Positions 29,336 to 39,205 of a stretch of DNA of 64,000 nucleotides are shown here, one piece after another. The position numbers and the translations under genes are program-made. The stretch's first letter is position 1, and each line of letters begins with the position of its first letter. The stretch covers positions 296,214 to 360,213 of the forward strand of contig NZ_JABXOF010000004.1 of NCBI RefSeq assembly GCF_013375155.1, given 5' to 3'. The notes below the pieces were generated by a model. The model was not told the DNA's origin and made no database searches. It saw nothing but the letters and a program-made list of their open reading frames with translations. Source of the DNA: Serratia ureilytica (lineage in GTDB: Bacteria > Pseudomonadota > Gammaproteobacteria > Enterobacterales > Enterobacteriaceae).

Positions 29336-30364
29336 CTATGGGGTTAGCACGATCTTGCCGAACGGGCCGCGATCGAGGTGATCCAACGCCTGCGGCAGTT
29401 GATCGAGCCGGTAGACTTGGTCGATCACCGGCTGCAGGTTGACGGCGTCCACGGCGCGCACCAGATCTTCCAGCGCGCGGCGGTGGCCGACGCCGATGCC
29501 CTGGATCTCCGCCGATTTCAGCAGCAGCAGGCCGGCGGGGGCGGTGATCTCGGCGCCCGCCAGCACGCCGATCACTGAGATGCGGCCGCCCACCGCCACG
29601 GCGCGCACCGAGTTGCCCAAATTCGGGCCGCCGACGGTATCGATCACATGGTCGATGCCGCGATCCTGCGTCAGCGCATAAATCGCCTCCACCCAATCGC
29701 CGTCCAGCCGGTTGATGCCATGATTGGCGCCCAATGCCAGGGCTCGCGCCAGCTTTTCATCGCTGCCGGAGGTGACATAGACCTCCGCGCCGTGGGCTTT
29801 GGCGATCTGCAGCGCGAACAGCGCCACGCCGCCGGTGCCTTGCACCAGCACCGTCTCGCCGGCATGCAGTTTGCCCTGTTCCACCAGCGCGAACCAGGCG
29901 GTCAGCCCGGCGCAAGGCAGGGTGCTGGCCTGCACGTCGTCCAGCGACGCCGGCGCCGCCACCAACCAGTCTTCATGCAAAATCACGTATTCCGCCAGCA
30001 CGCCCTGATAGAAGCCGCCAAGGGTGTGGTAAGGCACCTGGCGCGCATTGCCGTACGGTTTTTGCCGGCCGTCGATCCAGCCGGGGCTGAAGGTAGAAAT
30101 GACCCGGGTGCCGGGTTGGAAACGGCTGACGCCGGGCCCGACGGCGTCGACCTCGCCGGCCATGTCCGAGGCGGGGGTGAACGACTGCGGCAGCGTCAGC
30201 CCCATGCCGCTTTCAATCATCATTTTGTCGCGGTAGTTGAGCGCTACCGCCTTCACTTTCACTCTGATCTCGCGCGGCCCCGGCTGCGGGATCGCGTCGG
30301 TGGTCAGCTGCAGGTGTTCACGCCCCAGGGCGTCCATCGTCCAGCGTTGCATCGTGTCGGTCAT
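29336..30364 (-). CDS. Zinc-independent alcohol dehydrogenase / quinone reductase-like MDR protein
   Basis: A 342-residue medium-chain dehydrogenase/reductase. The NAD(P)-binding segment is VLVQGTGGVALFALQIAKAH (about 172-191). The usual zinc-ligand Cys and His residues are not in the expected pattern, which suggests the zinc-free NAD(P)-dependent branch. The ATG at 30364, seven bases after GGAG, is preferred to the TTG extension at 30376. It is divergent from a LysR gene, probably its regulator. The substrate is unknown; an aldehyde or quinone role would fit the neighbouring yqhC-yqhD-dkgA genes. Confidence 0.82.
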   Translation of the reverse strand: MTDTMQRWTMDALGREHLQLTTDAIPQPGPREIRVKVKAVALNYRDKMMIESGMGLTLPQSFTPASDMAGEVDAVGPGVSRFQPGTRVISTFSPGWIDGRQKPYGNARQVPYHTLGGFYQGVLAEYVILHEDWLVAAPASLDDVQASTLPCAGLTAWFALVEQGKLHAGETVLVQGTGGVALFALQIAKAHGAEVYVTSGSDEKLARALALGANHGINRLDGDWVEAIYALTQDRGIDHVIDTVGGPNLGNSVRAVAVGGRISVIGVLAGAEITAPAGLLLLKSAEIQGIGVGHRRALEDLVRAVDAVNLQPVIDQVYRLDQLPQALDHLDRGPFGKIVLTP

Positions 30365-30471
30365 GATGTTCTCCAAAGTCTGCGATTAACGACCTGTCGA
30401 TAATATCGTTGATGAAGGTTCGCCAGTGGCGATAAGATTTCCGCAGATTGTTTCTTTTAGGGCGACAAATC

Positions 30472-31392
30472 ATGAGCGATCGGTTGAGCGGCATTTCGGT
30501 ATTCGTCACCGCCGTGGAGGCGGGCAGTTTTGCGTTGGCGGCCTGTCGGCTGCACCTGTCGCGTTCGGCGGTGGGGAAAACCATCGCCCGGCTGGAACAG
30601 CGGCTGGGCGTGCGGCTGTTTCATCGCACCACCCGCAGCCAGAGTCTGACCGACGACGGCGCGTTATTCTATGAGCGCTGTCTGCGGGCGCTGGAGGAGA
30701 TCCGCAGCGCGGAAACGTTGCTGGAGTCAGGCAAGCGGCAGGTCAGCGGCCGATTGCGGGTATCGATGCCGGTGCTGTTTGGCCGCATGTGCATTGCGCC
30801 GCTGCTGACCGAGCTGACGCGCGAGCACCCCGGCCTGGAGCTGGAGCTGTCGTTCAGCGATCGGGTGGTGGATCTGATTGAGGACGGCTTCGACATGGCA
30901 ATCCGCAACGGCACGCTGGCTAACAGAGGTGGGCTGGTGGCGCGCCGCATCGGCGATCATCGCATGACGCTGTGCGCCTCGCCGGCATACCTGCAGCGGT
31001 GCGGCGAGCCGTACAGCATCGAACAGCTGGCGCAGCATGAGGCGGTGACCTATATGCGCGCCGGTGCGCGGCGCAGCTGGTTGGTATTGGATAACGACGG
31101 CAAGCCGCAGGAAGTGATGCCGACTAACCGGCTGCAAATGGACGATCTGCAGGCGATTGCGGATGCGGCGACGGCGGGGTTCGGCATTGCCTGGCTGCCG
31201 TGCTGGTTGGTGCGTGAGCAGCTGTTGAGCGGGACGTTGGTGCGCTTGCTGCGCGACCGGCCGGGCGCTGCCTTTGAAGCGCATGCGGTGTGGCCGCACG
31301 CGCCTCACCTGCCGCTGAAGGTGCGGCTGGCGGTGGATACGCTGGTGAGCAAGTTGCCGCCTCGCCTGGCGTTGGTCGAGAAAGCGCTGTAG
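30472..31392 (+). CDS. LysR-family transcriptional regulator
   Basis: A 306-residue LysR-type regulator. Its N-terminal helix-turn-helix reads SFALAACRLHLSRSAVGKTI, then ARLEQRLGVRLFHRTTRSQS. The effector domain begins near residue 90 (GRLRVSMPVLFGRMCIAPLL). The start at 30472 gives MSDRLSGISVFVTAVEAGSF and has AGGG upstream; an in-frame start eight codons earlier lacks support. It is divergent from the dehydrogenase gene across 107 bases, so that gene is its likely target. Effector unknown. Confidence 0.84.
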   Translation: MSDRLSGISVFVTAVEAGSFALAACRLHLSRSAVGKTIARLEQRLGVRLFHRTTRSQSLTDDGALFYERCLRALEEIRSAETLLESGKRQVSGRLRVSMPVLFGRMCIAPLLTELTREHPGLELELSFSDRVVDLIEDGFDMAIRNGTLANRGGLVARRIGDHRMTLCASPAYLQRCGEPYSIEQLAQHEAVTYMRAGARRSWLVLDNDGKPQEVMPTNRLQMDDLQAIADAATAGFGIAWLPCWLVREQLLSGTLVRLLRDRPGAAFEAHAVWPHAPHLPLKVRLAVDTLVSKLPPRLALVEKAL

Positions 31393-31402
31393 CGCGCCGG
31401 GA

Positions 31403-32065
31403 TCAGGAAGAGGAAGCGCGTTTTTTACGCCAGACCACCAGCATGGCGCCGAGCAGGCCGACGAACAGCAGCAGCAGCGGCAGCAGCATCAGGCCGGTCA
31501 TCACCTGGCTTTCGTGGCGTTTCACCAGCGGAATTTGGCTGAAAGCGTAGCCGAGGCCGACCAGCGCGCAGACCCAGATCGCTGCGCTCAGCCAGTTGAA
31601 AACCTGGAAGCGCGAGCTGTTGAGCCCGGAAATGCCGGCCATGGTCGGCAGCAGCGTACGCACGAAGCCGAGGAAGCGGCCGATCAGCAGCGCCGTCAGC
31701 CCGTGGCGGTTGAACAGGTTATGCGCGCGCTGATGGTATTGCGCCGGCAGTTGCAGCAGCCAGCCTTTCACCAGGCTGGTGTGGCCCAGCCAGCGGCCCT
31801 GGATATAGCTCAGCCAGCAGCCGAGGCCGGCGGCGGCGGTCAGAATCAACAGGGTGGGGGCAAAGCCCATCACGCCTTTGGCGATCAGCGCGCCCGACAG
31901 CAACAGCAGGCTATCACCGGGGAGGAAGGAGGCGGGCAGCAGTCCGTTTTCCAAAAACAAGGTGGTGAAAAGTACGGCGTAAACCACCCAAATCACGCTG
32001 GGATCGGCGAGGGCGATGAAGTCCTGCTGCCAAAGCGCATGAATAATCTCTCGTAATACATCCAT
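31403..32065 (-). CDS. yghB: DedA-family inner-membrane protein YghB
   Basis: A 220-residue DedA protein with about five hydrophobic segments. [20 protein letters not shown] (about 37-56) and [20 protein letters not shown] (about 129-148) carry the conserved acidic and arginine residues of the family, and they match E. coli YghB closely. DedA proteins are linked to proton-motive force, cell division and recycling of undecaprenyl phosphate or other lipids. The position between yqhC and metC is as in E. coli. Confidence 0.93.
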   Translation of the reverse strand: MDVLREIIHALWQQDFIALADPSVIWVVYAVLFTTLFLENGLLPASFLPGDSLLLLSGALIAKGVMGFAPTLLILTAAAGLGCWLSYIQGRWLGHTSLVKGWLLQLPAQYHQRAHNLFNRHGLTALLIGRFLGFVRTLLPTMAGISGLNSSRFQVFNWLSAAIWVCALVGLGYAFSQIPLVKRHESQVMTGLMLLPLLLLFVGLLGAMLVVWRKKRASSS

Positions 32066-32210
32066 TTTATGTCCTGTTGCATGCCGGTTGCGCCCGGGGT
32101 CACGTTCTCCAGGATGCGGCGGTTACCGTATCTGACAGTTACCCGGTTAGTGTACCGCTAATAGCTTAAGCCGACATTAAACGAGACGAAGAAAATTACC
32201 GGAATCCGCC

Positions 32211-33407
32211 TTAGCGCACGCCGTTGAGGCGATCGAAGCCGGCCGCCAGATCGGCGATCAGGTCTTCGACGTTCTCCAGACCGATATGCAACCGCACCAG
32301 CGTGCCGGAAAAATCGACGCTGCCCGCCGGGCGGATCGCTTCCAGTTCTTCCGGCTGATTGGCCAGGATCAGCGACTCGAAGCCGCCCCAGGAGTAGGCC
32401 ATGCTGAAGTGGCTGAAGTTGTCCAGGTAAGCGGCCAGCTGCGCCTCATCCAGCCGCTCTTTCAGCACGAAAGAGAACAGCCCGTTGCAGCCGCTGAAGT
32501 CGCGGCGGTAGAACGCGTGGCCCTTGCAGCTGGGCAGGGCCGGGTGATTGACCGTCGCCACCTCCGGCCGTTCGGCCAGCCAGTTGGCGACCTCAATGCT
32601 GCTGCGTTCGTGCTGCTTGAGCCGCACGCTCAGGGTGCGCAGGCCGCGGCTCGCCATGTAGGCGGTGTCGGCATCCACCATCTGCCCCATCAGATAGGAG
32701 TACTCGCGCAGTTGCTCCCAACAGCGCGCGTTGGCGACGGCGGTGCCGAGCATGTAATCGGAATGGCCGATCAGGTATTTGGTGCCGGCCTGAATGGAAA
32801 TGTCGATGTCGAAATCCAGCGCCTTGAACAGCACGCCCGCCGCCCAGGTGTTGTCTATCATGATCACCACGTCCGGCGCCACGGCGCGAATGGCCTGCAC
32901 CATCGCCGGGATATCCTGCACTTCCAGGGTGATGGAGCCGGGGGACTCAAGGAACACCACGCGGGTATTGGGTTGGATAAGCGTGGCGATGTCGGCGCCG
33001 ATCAGCGGATCGAAATAGGTGGTGCTGACGTTCATGCGGCCGAGGATGTGGGTGCAGAAGTCCTGGGTCGGTTCATACGCTGAGCCGGTGACCAGCAGGT
33101 GATCGCCGGCACCGACGAACGACAGGATCGCATTGGCCACCGCCGCCGCGCCGCAGGGGTACAGCACGCAGCCGGCGCCGCCCTCCAGCTCCACCATCGC
33201 ATCCTGCAGCGCGAAGTGGGTCAGCGTGCCGCGTCGGCCATAAAACAGCTCGCCGTGGGCGCGTTGCGCGGTGGCCTGTTTTTTGGCGGCGACGGAGTCG
33301 AAGACCAGGGAAGAGGCGCGTTGAGTCACGGGGTTGACGGAGCCCTGGGTGTAGCGTTTGCCGCGGCCGGCGCCGATCAGCGTGGTTTCGATGTGTTTTG
33401 ACGTCAT
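32211..33407 (-). CDS. metC: Cystathionine beta-lyase MetC
   Basis: MetC is a PLP enzyme that splits cystathionine into homocysteine, pyruvate and ammonia in methionine synthesis. The PLP-lysine motif is in [20 protein letters not shown] (about 197-216). Family features also appear in [20 protein letters not shown] and [17 protein letters not shown]. The ATG at 33407 gives 398 residues (E. coli 395) beginning [18 protein letters not shown]; the open frame to 33485 is unsupported. A MetJ-like operator lies 80-110 bases upstream. Confidence 0.95.
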   Translation of the reverse strand: MTSKHIETTLIGAGRGKRYTQGSVNPVTQRASSLVFDSVAAKKQATAQRAHGELFYGRRGTLTHFALQDAMVELEGGAGCVLYPCGAAAVANAILSFVGAGDHLLVTGSAYEPTQDFCTHILGRMNVSTTYFDPLIGADIATLIQPNTRVVFLESPGSITLEVQDIPAMVQAIRAVAPDVVIMIDNTWAAGVLFKALDFDIDISIQAGTKYLIGHSDYMLGTAVANARCWEQLREYSYLMGQMVDADTAYMASRGLRTLSVRLKQHERSSIEVANWLAERPEVATVNHPALPSCKGHAFYRRDFSGCNGLFSFVLKERLDEAQLAAYLDNFSHFSMAYSWGGFESLILANQPEELEAIRPAGSVDFSGTLVRLHIGLENVEDLIADLAAGFDRLNGVR

Positions 33408-33487
33408 GGTACCTGGCTCACCTCTGGTTGCTCTGCACTGCCCGTTTGCGATAGCCCTTACGTTAGCATGAGTTATTATAGCCATCC

Positions 33488-33519
33488 AGACGTTTTAACT
33501 TCTGGATATAGAAACGGCT
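33488..33519. promoter_or_regulatory. MetJ-like operator upstream of metC
   Basis: Contiguous eight-base units AGACGTTT, TAACTTCT, GGATATAG and AAACGGCT resemble the met box AGACGTCT at 7, 5, few and 6 positions respectively. metC is a known MetJ target in E. coli. The weaker units make the exact extent uncertain. Confidence 0.55.
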
Positions 33520-33743
33520 ATAATTGGCTGCCGCCCGCGCATTTTTCGCGTCATCCTTCTGCCGAGCGGCCAGAGAGAAGCCCATTCATCGGTCGAGACG
33601 CCGTTCGGCAGCGTGGCGTTGTTGCGCCGTTGTGGGAGAAAAGTAACGAAATCGCCCTATAAAAGGGGCTTTTAGCGGTGAACGGGCGTAGATTGGCGTT
33701 TGGTTGCGGAGGTGTCTAAAATTTTCTCGTTTATTTGGTAAAT

Positions 33744-33762
33744 AATAATGAGAACTACTATC
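33744..33762. promoter_or_regulatory. Fur-like box upstream of exbB
   Basis: AATAATGAGAACTACTATC matches the 19-base Fur consensus at 14 positions and lies about 75 bases before the exbB start. exbBD is a known Fur target in enterobacteria. Confidence 0.6.
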
Positions 33763-33837
33763 AATCCCCGGTTGGTTTGATATGATCGCACGCTGAATTA
33801 TTCCTTAATTTTGATCGGTAATGGGTGGAGGCACAGC

Positions 33838-34815
33838 GTGAAAACGGCTGGCAAGAATTTAAATCAAGGATCGTTCGGCCAGGGCCGGGCGCAGTGGGGC
33901 AAGGCCTTTGGCCGCAGCCTGATGGCTTCAATGGTGCTGGTCGTAGGGTTGGCCGGCAGCGCGCAGGCTGCGCCGGCGGCCAATCCGGCCGTTGCCGAAA
34001 GCGTTGCGCCGGCCACCGCGCCTGCGCCTGCAGCCGCCGCGCCGGAGAGCATCACGCCGGTGAACCCGGCGCCCACGATCCAGCCGCCGGAAACCCGCGG
34101 TATGGACTTGTCCATTTGGGGCATGTACCAGCACGCCGACGCGGTGGTGAAAGCGGTGATGATCGGCCTGGTGCTGGCGTCTATCGTGACCTGGACCATT
34201 CTGTTCGCCAAAGGCAGCGAACTGCTGCGCGCCAAGCGCCGTCTGCGCCGCGAGCAGTCGGCGCTGGCCGACGCGCGCTCGTTGGATGAAGCCTCCGAGC
34301 TGGCGCAAAATTTCTCCCCGGAGAGCGTCAGCGCGGTGCTGCTGAACGATGCGCAAAACGAGCTGGAGCTGTCCGCCGAGTCTGACGACAACAACGGCAT
34401 CAAAGAGCGCACCGGTTTCCGCCTCGAGCGCCGCGTGGCGGCCTACAGCCGCAACATGGGCCGCGGCAACGGCTTTCTGGCCACCATCGGCGCCATCTCG
34501 CCGTTCGTCGGCCTGTTCGGTACCGTATGGGGCATCATGAACAGCTTCATCGGCATCGCCCATTCGCAGACCACCAACCTGGCGGTCGTGGCGCCGGGCA
34601 TCGCCGAGGCGCTGCTGGCAACCGCAATGGGCCTGGTGGCGGCGATCCCGGCGGTGGTGATCTACAACATCTTCGCCCGCGTCATCAGCGGCCATCGCGC
34701 CCAGGTGGGCGACGTGGCGGCCCAGGTCTTGCTGCTGCAGGGCCGCGATCTGGATCTGGCCGCAACGGCGGAAGCCAAGCGCTCACAGCACGCACATCAA
34801 CTGCGGGCGGGGTGA
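33838..34815 (+). CDS. exbB: TonB-system energising protein ExbB
   Basis: ExbB is the pentameric proton-channel scaffold that, with ExbD, powers TonB-dependent import. The 325-residue protein is much longer than E. coli ExbB (244). After a signal-like segment ([17 protein letters not shown], about 29-45) comes an Ala/Pro-rich stretch, before the conserved three-helix core ([20 protein letters not shown] onward). The GTG at 33838 is six bases after GGAGG. S. marcescens ExbB is known to carry such an N-terminal periplasmic extension, reported to contact the TonB paralogue HasB. exbD follows three bases after the stop. Confidence 0.94.
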   Translation: MKTAGKNLNQGSFGQGRAQWGKAFGRSLMASMVLVVGLAGSAQAAPAANPAVAESVAPATAPAPAAAAPESITPVNPAPTIQPPETRGMDLSIWGMYQHADAVVKAVMIGLVLASIVTWTILFAKGSELLRAKRRLRREQSALADARSLDEASELAQNFSPESVSAVLLNDAQNELELSAESDDNNGIKERTGFRLERRVAAYSRNMGRGNGFLATIGAISPFVGLFGTVWGIMNSFIGIAHSQTTNLAVVAPGIAEALLATAMGLVAAIPAVVIYNIFARVISGHRAQVGDVAAQVLLLQGRDLDLAATAEAKRSQHAHQLRAG

Positions 34816-34818
34816 GTC

Positions 34819-35241
34819 ATGGCGATGCGCTTAAATGAAGATCTGGACGACAGTGGCGAACTGCATGAAATCAACGTGACGCCGTTTATCGACGTCATGT
34901 TGGTGCTGTTGATCATCTTTATGGTGGCCGCGCCGCTGGCAACGGTAGATATCCGCGTCGATCTGCCGGCTTCTTCCGCCAAGCCGCAGCCGCGGCCGGA
35001 AAAACCGGTCTTCCTGTCGGTGAAGGCCGACAAGCAGCTCTACGTCGGCGATCAGCCGGTGAATGCCGATCAGCTGACCTCGGTGCTGGATCAACGCACT
35101 CAGGCGAACAAAGAAACCACCATCTTCTTCCAGGCGGACAAGAGCGTGGACTATGAAACGCTGATGAGCGTGATGGACACCCTGCGTAAAGCCGGTTACC
35201 TGAAAGTGGGGCTGGTGGGTATGGAAGGCGCCGCCAAGTAG
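34819..35241 (+). CDS. exbD: TonB-system energising protein ExbD
   Basis: A 140-residue protein with a single transmembrane helix, VTPFIDVMLVLLIIFMVAAP (about 20-39). The essential proton-path aspartate is in FIDVML (about residue 25). A periplasmic domain follows (RADKTVDYETLM-type segment QADKSVDYETLMSVMDTLRK). It pairs with ExbB and is cotranscribed with it. A terminator lies just after it. Confidence 0.95.
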   Translation: MAMRLNEDLDDSGELHEINVTPFIDVMLVLLIIFMVAAPLATVDIRVDLPASSAKPQPRPEKPVFLSVKADKQLYVGDQPVNADQLTSVLDQRTQANKETTIFFQADKSVDYETLMSVMDTLRKAGYLKVGLVGMEGAAK

Positions 35242-35256
35242 CGGCAGCAAAACGAT

Positions 35257-35282
35257 AAAGGGCGCTCAGGCGCCCTTTTTTT
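35257..35282. terminator. Terminator between exbD and scrR
   Basis: GGGCGC (35260-35265) pairs with GCGCCC (35270-35275) around a TCAG loop, with an A-run before and T7 after. It serves exbD and could also serve the convergent scrR. Confidence 0.88.
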
Positions 35283-35297
35283 ACGGCTAAAGAGCTG

Positions 35298-36341
35298 TCA
35301 CGCCTTTGCCAATAAATCCCTGGAACCGGCATGGCGCCAGTGGATGCGGCCCGGCAGATACAGCGCGTTCTGTTCCAGCGGCCGTTCGTCGATAAGCGCG
35401 GTGACATTGTCGAAGCTATGTTGCGCCAGTGCCAGGCAGTCTTGCGCGACCGTGTCTATCTTCAGCGTCATGCAGTCGAACAGGTAGTGATCGTCGAAGC
35501 TGCACAGGTGAATGTCGCTCTCCATCAGCTGATGCTGAGTCAGATAACGCAATACGCCTTCCAGCAGGCCGCAGGCGGCGGTAAACAGCGCTTTGGGCGG
35601 ACGCCCCAACTGTGCGCACAGCTGAGCGAACATCTCGTAACCTGAGCTGGGGTGATAGTTGCCGTTGATGATCCATTCCGGTTTGCACGTTACGCCGGCG
35701 CGCTTCAGGCCAAGCTGGAAGCCGGCCAGGCGATCGCGGGTCGGCGAAATGCGCGGCTGCCCGCCGAGAAAATAGATCTCATCCGGATGTTGGCGCGCGA
35801 CCGTTTCCACCAGGTCGGCGGTCGAATTGACCGAATCGGTGATCACCAGCGGCAGTTCGGAGCCGGCGATCAGGCGATCCATCTGCACCACCGGCAGCCC
35901 GGCGTTGATCTTCTGGTATTCTGCGTCGTTCAACTGGCTGGAGGCGACGATCAAGCCGTCCACCTGCCGCTGTACCAGACTGTTCACCGCCATCATCTCC
36001 TGCGCCGGGTTTTCATCGGTGCAGGCGATCAACAGCTGCAGGCCAGCTTCGCGGCACAGTGTTTCCAGCTCGCGTGAAATCACCGCAAAGCCGTAGTTGG
36101 TCATCTCCGGCACCACCAGCCCCAGCGTGTGGCTGCGGTTGGAGCGCAGGGAGCGGGCGTGGATGCTGGGCTGATAATGGTGTTCGTGCGCCAGCGCCAG
36201 AATGCGGTCGCGGGTGTCGTCGGACACCCGGTATTCCTTGCTGCGGCCGTTCAGCACCAGGCTGGCGGTCGATTTCGACACCCCGGCCAGCGTGGCGATG
36301 TCACTGATGGTAATGCGTTTATTTTTTTTCACTGACGCCAT
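35298..36341 (-). CDS. scrR: Sucrose operon repressor ScrR (LacI family)
   Basis: A 347-residue LacI/GalR repressor. The N-terminal helix-turn-helix reads [20 protein letters not shown] with the hinge that follows, and [20 protein letters not shown] matches known ScrR proteins. The sugar-binding domain contains [20 protein letters not shown]. Fructose or fructose 1-phosphate is the inducer in characterised scr systems. The start codon is uncertain: ATG at 36341 or GTG three codons later; neither has a strong ribosome-binding site. It follows scrB by 21 bases at the end of the scr cluster. Confidence 0.92.
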   Translation of the reverse strand: MASVKKNKRITISDIATLAGVSKSTASLVLNGRSKEYRVSDDTRDRILALAHEHHYQPSIHARSLRSNRSHTLGLVVPEMTNYGFAVISRELETLCREAGLQLLIACTDENPAQEMMAVNSLVQRQVDGLIVASSQLNDAEYQKINAGLPVVQMDRLIAGSELPLVITDSVNSTADLVETVARQHPDEIYFLGGQPRISPTRDRLAGFQLGLKRAGVTCKPEWIINGNYHPSSGYEMFAQLCAQLGRPPKALFTAACGLLEGVLRYLTQHQLMESDIHLCSFDDHYLFDCMTLKIDTVAQDCLALAQHSFDNVTALIDERPLEQNALYLPGRIHWRHAGSRDLLAKA

Positions 36342-36362
36342 CTGAAGTCATCGGAGGATGCG

Positions 36363-37775
36363 TCATTCTAGCATGCATGGCGTCAGCGGCCAGTATTCCA
36401 ACGCCAGCGGCGCGTTTCCGGACAGCCGCAGTTGCGGCTCAATGGCCGGGAAGTAGCGCGCGCTCATCACGGCCTCGCCGCGGTTGATGAAGATCTCCAC
36501 GCTGGAACGATCGAACAGCAGCTGCAGATGCGTGACCGGGCCGCGCCAGTAACGGTGCTCCGGCTGGCCGTCGGCCAGGGAAGCGCGCGTCAGCCGCAGC
36601 CTTTCGCCGTCCCAGTTCAGCGTCATGGCGTCGCCAAAGGCGGCGTTGAACGCGCCCTGCGGCGCCAACTGCAGCTCCGCGGCCCCCAGCGCGCAGGCGG
36701 GGGCGTCATCGGCGCGGCCCTGCCAGCATGTTCGTTCGCCGCGCAGCTGTTGCAGCTCGCGCGCCGGACGCTGCTGGAGGCGGCCATGCCGCAGCGACAG
36801 CTCGCGCGGGCAGGTCATGGTGTGGATCCAGCCGTAGCGGCGCGTCGGATGGGCTTCTTCATCTTGCTCGGGCACGCCCATCCAGCCGAACAGCAAGCGG
36901 CGGCCATCTTCCGCCAGCGTCGTCTGCGGCGCATAAAACTCGAAGCCGGCGTCCAGTTCGCGGAATTCGCCGTGACGGAAGGCCGCCTGGCGGTAATCCA
37001 GCTTGCCGATCAGATAACCGGCCTGATAGCGATTGAGGTAGCGTTCCGGCTGCGGCGCCAGCCCCTGCGGGCAGCAGATCAACACGTCAGCGTCGTCCAG
37101 CGAGAACAGATCCGGGCACTCCCACATGTAGCCGAATTCGCCTAAGCCGTTCAGGCCGGAACCGGCGATCTCGCCCAGCGGTTGCCAGCCGCGCAGATCG
37201 GCGGAGCGCAGTAAAAGCACCTTGCCGCGATCCTGCAAGTCCCGCGCGCCGAGCACCATGTACCACGCATTCTGATGACGCCACACTTTCGGATCGCGTA
37301 CGTGCCCGCTGTAGCCCGCCGGCAGCGGCAGCACCGGCCCGAGTTTGCGGTACTCGCCCCGATCGCTTTCCTGAGCCAGGCACTGGTAAGCGGTGCGTGA
37401 GCCGTCGGGGAATTTCACGTTGCCGGTGTAGATCAGCGTGATTTTGTCTTCCGCCACCACCGCCGAGCCGGAGTAACAGCCGTGGCTGTCGTAACAGGCG
37501 CCCGGCGCCAGGGCGATCGGCTGATGCGCCCAACGCAGCAAGTCGGTCGACTGCCAATGTCCCCAGCACTTGTTGCGATGGTCGCAGCCCAGCGGATTCC
37601 ATTGATAGAACAGATGATAAACGCCGTTGTGCTGAATGAAGCCGTTGGGATCGTTCAGCAGGCCAACGCTGGGCGCCAGATGCCAGGCCGGGCGGTGCGG
37701 ATCGCGCAGCGCGAGTGGCAGGCCGTTCATGACCGCCCGCATTGCCTGTTTGATTAAGCTGAGTTCCTCCATCAT
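36363..37775 (-). CDS. scrB: Sucrose-6-phosphate hydrolase ScrB (GH32)
   Basis: ScrB hydrolyses imported sucrose 6-phosphate to glucose 6-phosphate and fructose. The GH32 signatures are present: the nucleophile motif in LLNDPNGFIQHN (about 39-50), the transition-state RDP in HVRDPKVW (about 158), and the acid-base EC in WECPDLFSL (about 214). The length of 470 residues is normal. The start overlaps the scrA stop by four bases, so the genes are translationally coupled. Confidence 0.95.
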   Translation of the reverse strand: MMEELSLIKQAMRAVMNGLPLALRDPHRPAWHLAPSVGLLNDPNGFIQHNGVYHLFYQWNPLGCDHRNKCWGHWQSTDLLRWAHQPIALAPGACYDSHGCYSGSAVVAEDKITLIYTGNVKFPDGSRTAYQCLAQESDRGEYRKLGPVLPLPAGYSGHVRDPKVWRHQNAWYMVLGARDLQDRGKVLLLRSADLRGWQPLGEIAGSGLNGLGEFGYMWECPDLFSLDDADVLICCPQGLAPQPERYLNRYQAGYLIGKLDYRQAAFRHGEFRELDAGFEFYAPQTTLAEDGRRLLFGWMGVPEQDEEAHPTRRYGWIHTMTCPRELSLRHGRLQQRPARELQQLRGERTCWQGRADDAPACALGAAELQLAPQGAFNAAFGDAMTLNWDGERLRLTRASLADGQPEHRYWRGPVTHLQLLFDRSSVEIFINRGEAVMSARYFPAIEPQLRLSGNAPLALEYWPLTPCMLE

Positions 37776-39142
37776 TGCGCGTCCGTTTTATATTTCAGCA
37801 GCAGGGAGAGGGCGAAGGCGCTGCCAAACGCGATCGCCAGGCCGATGATATAGCTGACCAGCGAACTGGCCTGCACGATCGCCATGCCGGGGATCGCCGT
37901 CAGCCCGACCGCGTTCATGCCGACATGATTGGCCACCACCCAGGCGCCGCCGAGCGCGCCGCCCGCCAGCGCCGCCAGGAACGGTTTCACGAAGCGCAGG
38001 TTGATGCCGAACAGCGCCGCCTCGGTGATGCCGAGCATGGCGGAAAAGGCTGAAGGCACCGCGATGGCTTTGATTTTGGCATCGCGCGTTTTGAAATACA
38101 CCGCCAGGCAGGCGCCGCCCTGAGCGATGTTGGCCATCGACCAAATCGGCAGCAGGAAGTTGACGCCGATGTTGGGGTTGCCGAGCAGCCCGGCCTCCAC
38201 CGCGTGGAAGCTGTGATGGATGCCGGTGATGACAATGGCGGAATAGAGGCCGCCGAACAGCAGGCCGGCGAACCAACCGGCATGGGCGATCAGCGTGCTG
38301 AGCACGAAGGAGATGCCGTCGCCCAGCGCCCGGCCGGCGGGGCCGATAAACAGCAGGGCGACAAACCCGGAGATCACGACCGTCAGGAACGGCGTCAGGA
38401 TCAAATCCAGCGCGTTGGGGATCACCTTGCGCAGGCGTTTTTCCAACAGGCTCATGAACCACACCGTCAGCAGCACCGGAAATACCGTGCCCTGATAGCC
38501 GATCATGGCGATCTCCAGACCGAAGAAGTTCATGGTATGGAACCCTCCGGCGACGCCCCAGGCGTTGGTCAGCGCCGGGTGCGTCAGAATGCCGCCGAGC
38601 GTGGCGCCCAGATAGGGGTTGCCGCCGAATTCGCGGGCGGCGGTGAAACCGATCAGAATCGGCAGGATAATGAACGCCGCCGAGCTGAACATGTTCAGCA
38701 TCACGAACAGCGCGCTGTCGGCATCCGCCCAACCATAGGTTTTCACCATGCCGAGCAGCCCCATCAGCAGGCCGGAGGCGACGATGGCCGGGATGATCGG
38801 CACGAAGATGTTCGACAGCAGGCGGGCGATGCGCTGCAGCGGGTTGAGCTTTTTCGCCGCGATATCGGCGGCTTCGGCCTTGCTGGATTCGCTGACGCCC
38901 GCCGCCTTGATGAATTCCGCATGCACCTTGTTGACCAGCCCGGTGCCGAAGATCACCTGGATCTGACCGGCGTTGCTGAAGCAGCCTTTGACGCCGTCCA
39001 GTTTGCCGATGGCCTCTTTGTCCACTTTGCTGTCGTCCACCAGCACCAGGCGCAGGCGCGTGGCGCAGTGGGCGGCGCTGGCGATGTTCTCTTTACCGCC
39101 GAGCAGCGGCAACAGCGCGTTGGCGGTTGCGGTAATGTCCAT
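37772..39142 (-). CDS. scrA: Sucrose-specific PTS enzyme IIBC (ScrA)
   Basis: ScrA imports sucrose and phosphorylates it, using phosphate from a glucose-type IIA encoded elsewhere. The N-terminal IIB domain has the phosphocysteine in SAAHCATRLRLVL (Cys26). A IIC membrane domain follows, with PIIPAIVASGLLMGLLGMVK and GIHHSFHAVEAGLLGNPNIG. The 456 residues fit the family, which lacks its own IIA. It lies between scrY and scrB. Confidence 0.95.
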   Translation of the reverse strand: MDITATANALLPLLGGKENIASAAHCATRLRLVLVDDSKVDKEAIGKLDGVKGCFSNAGQIQVIFGTGLVNKVHAEFIKAAGVSESSKAEAADIAAKKLNPLQRIARLLSNIFVPIIPAIVASGLLMGLLGMVKTYGWADADSALFVMLNMFSSAAFIILPILIGFTAAREFGGNPYLGATLGGILTHPALTNAWGVAGGFHTMNFFGLEIAMIGYQGTVFPVLLTVWFMSLLEKRLRKVIPNALDLILTPFLTVVISGFVALLFIGPAGRALGDGISFVLSTLIAHAGWFAGLLFGGLYSAIVITGIHHSFHAVEAGLLGNPNIGVNFLLPIWSMANIAQGGACLAVYFKTRDAKIKAIAVPSAFSAMLGITEAALFGINLRFVKPFLAALAGGALGGAWVVANHVGMNAVGLTAIPGMAIVQASSLVSYIIGLAIAFGSAFALSLLLKYKTDAQ

Positions 39143-39205
39143 GTTGTCCCCTTGCTGAATTAAAATGCCGCCGCGCTCTGCGCGGCGGAAATACGTTCAT
39201 CGATG

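Larger units (their letters stand above)
33408..33837. other. metC-exbB divergent intergenic region
   Basis: About 430 bases with no gene. It holds MetJ-like boxes near 33488-33519 on the metC side, and a Fur-like box near 33744-33762 with the GGAGG ribosome-binding site at 33827-33831 on the exbB side. Confidence 0.65.
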
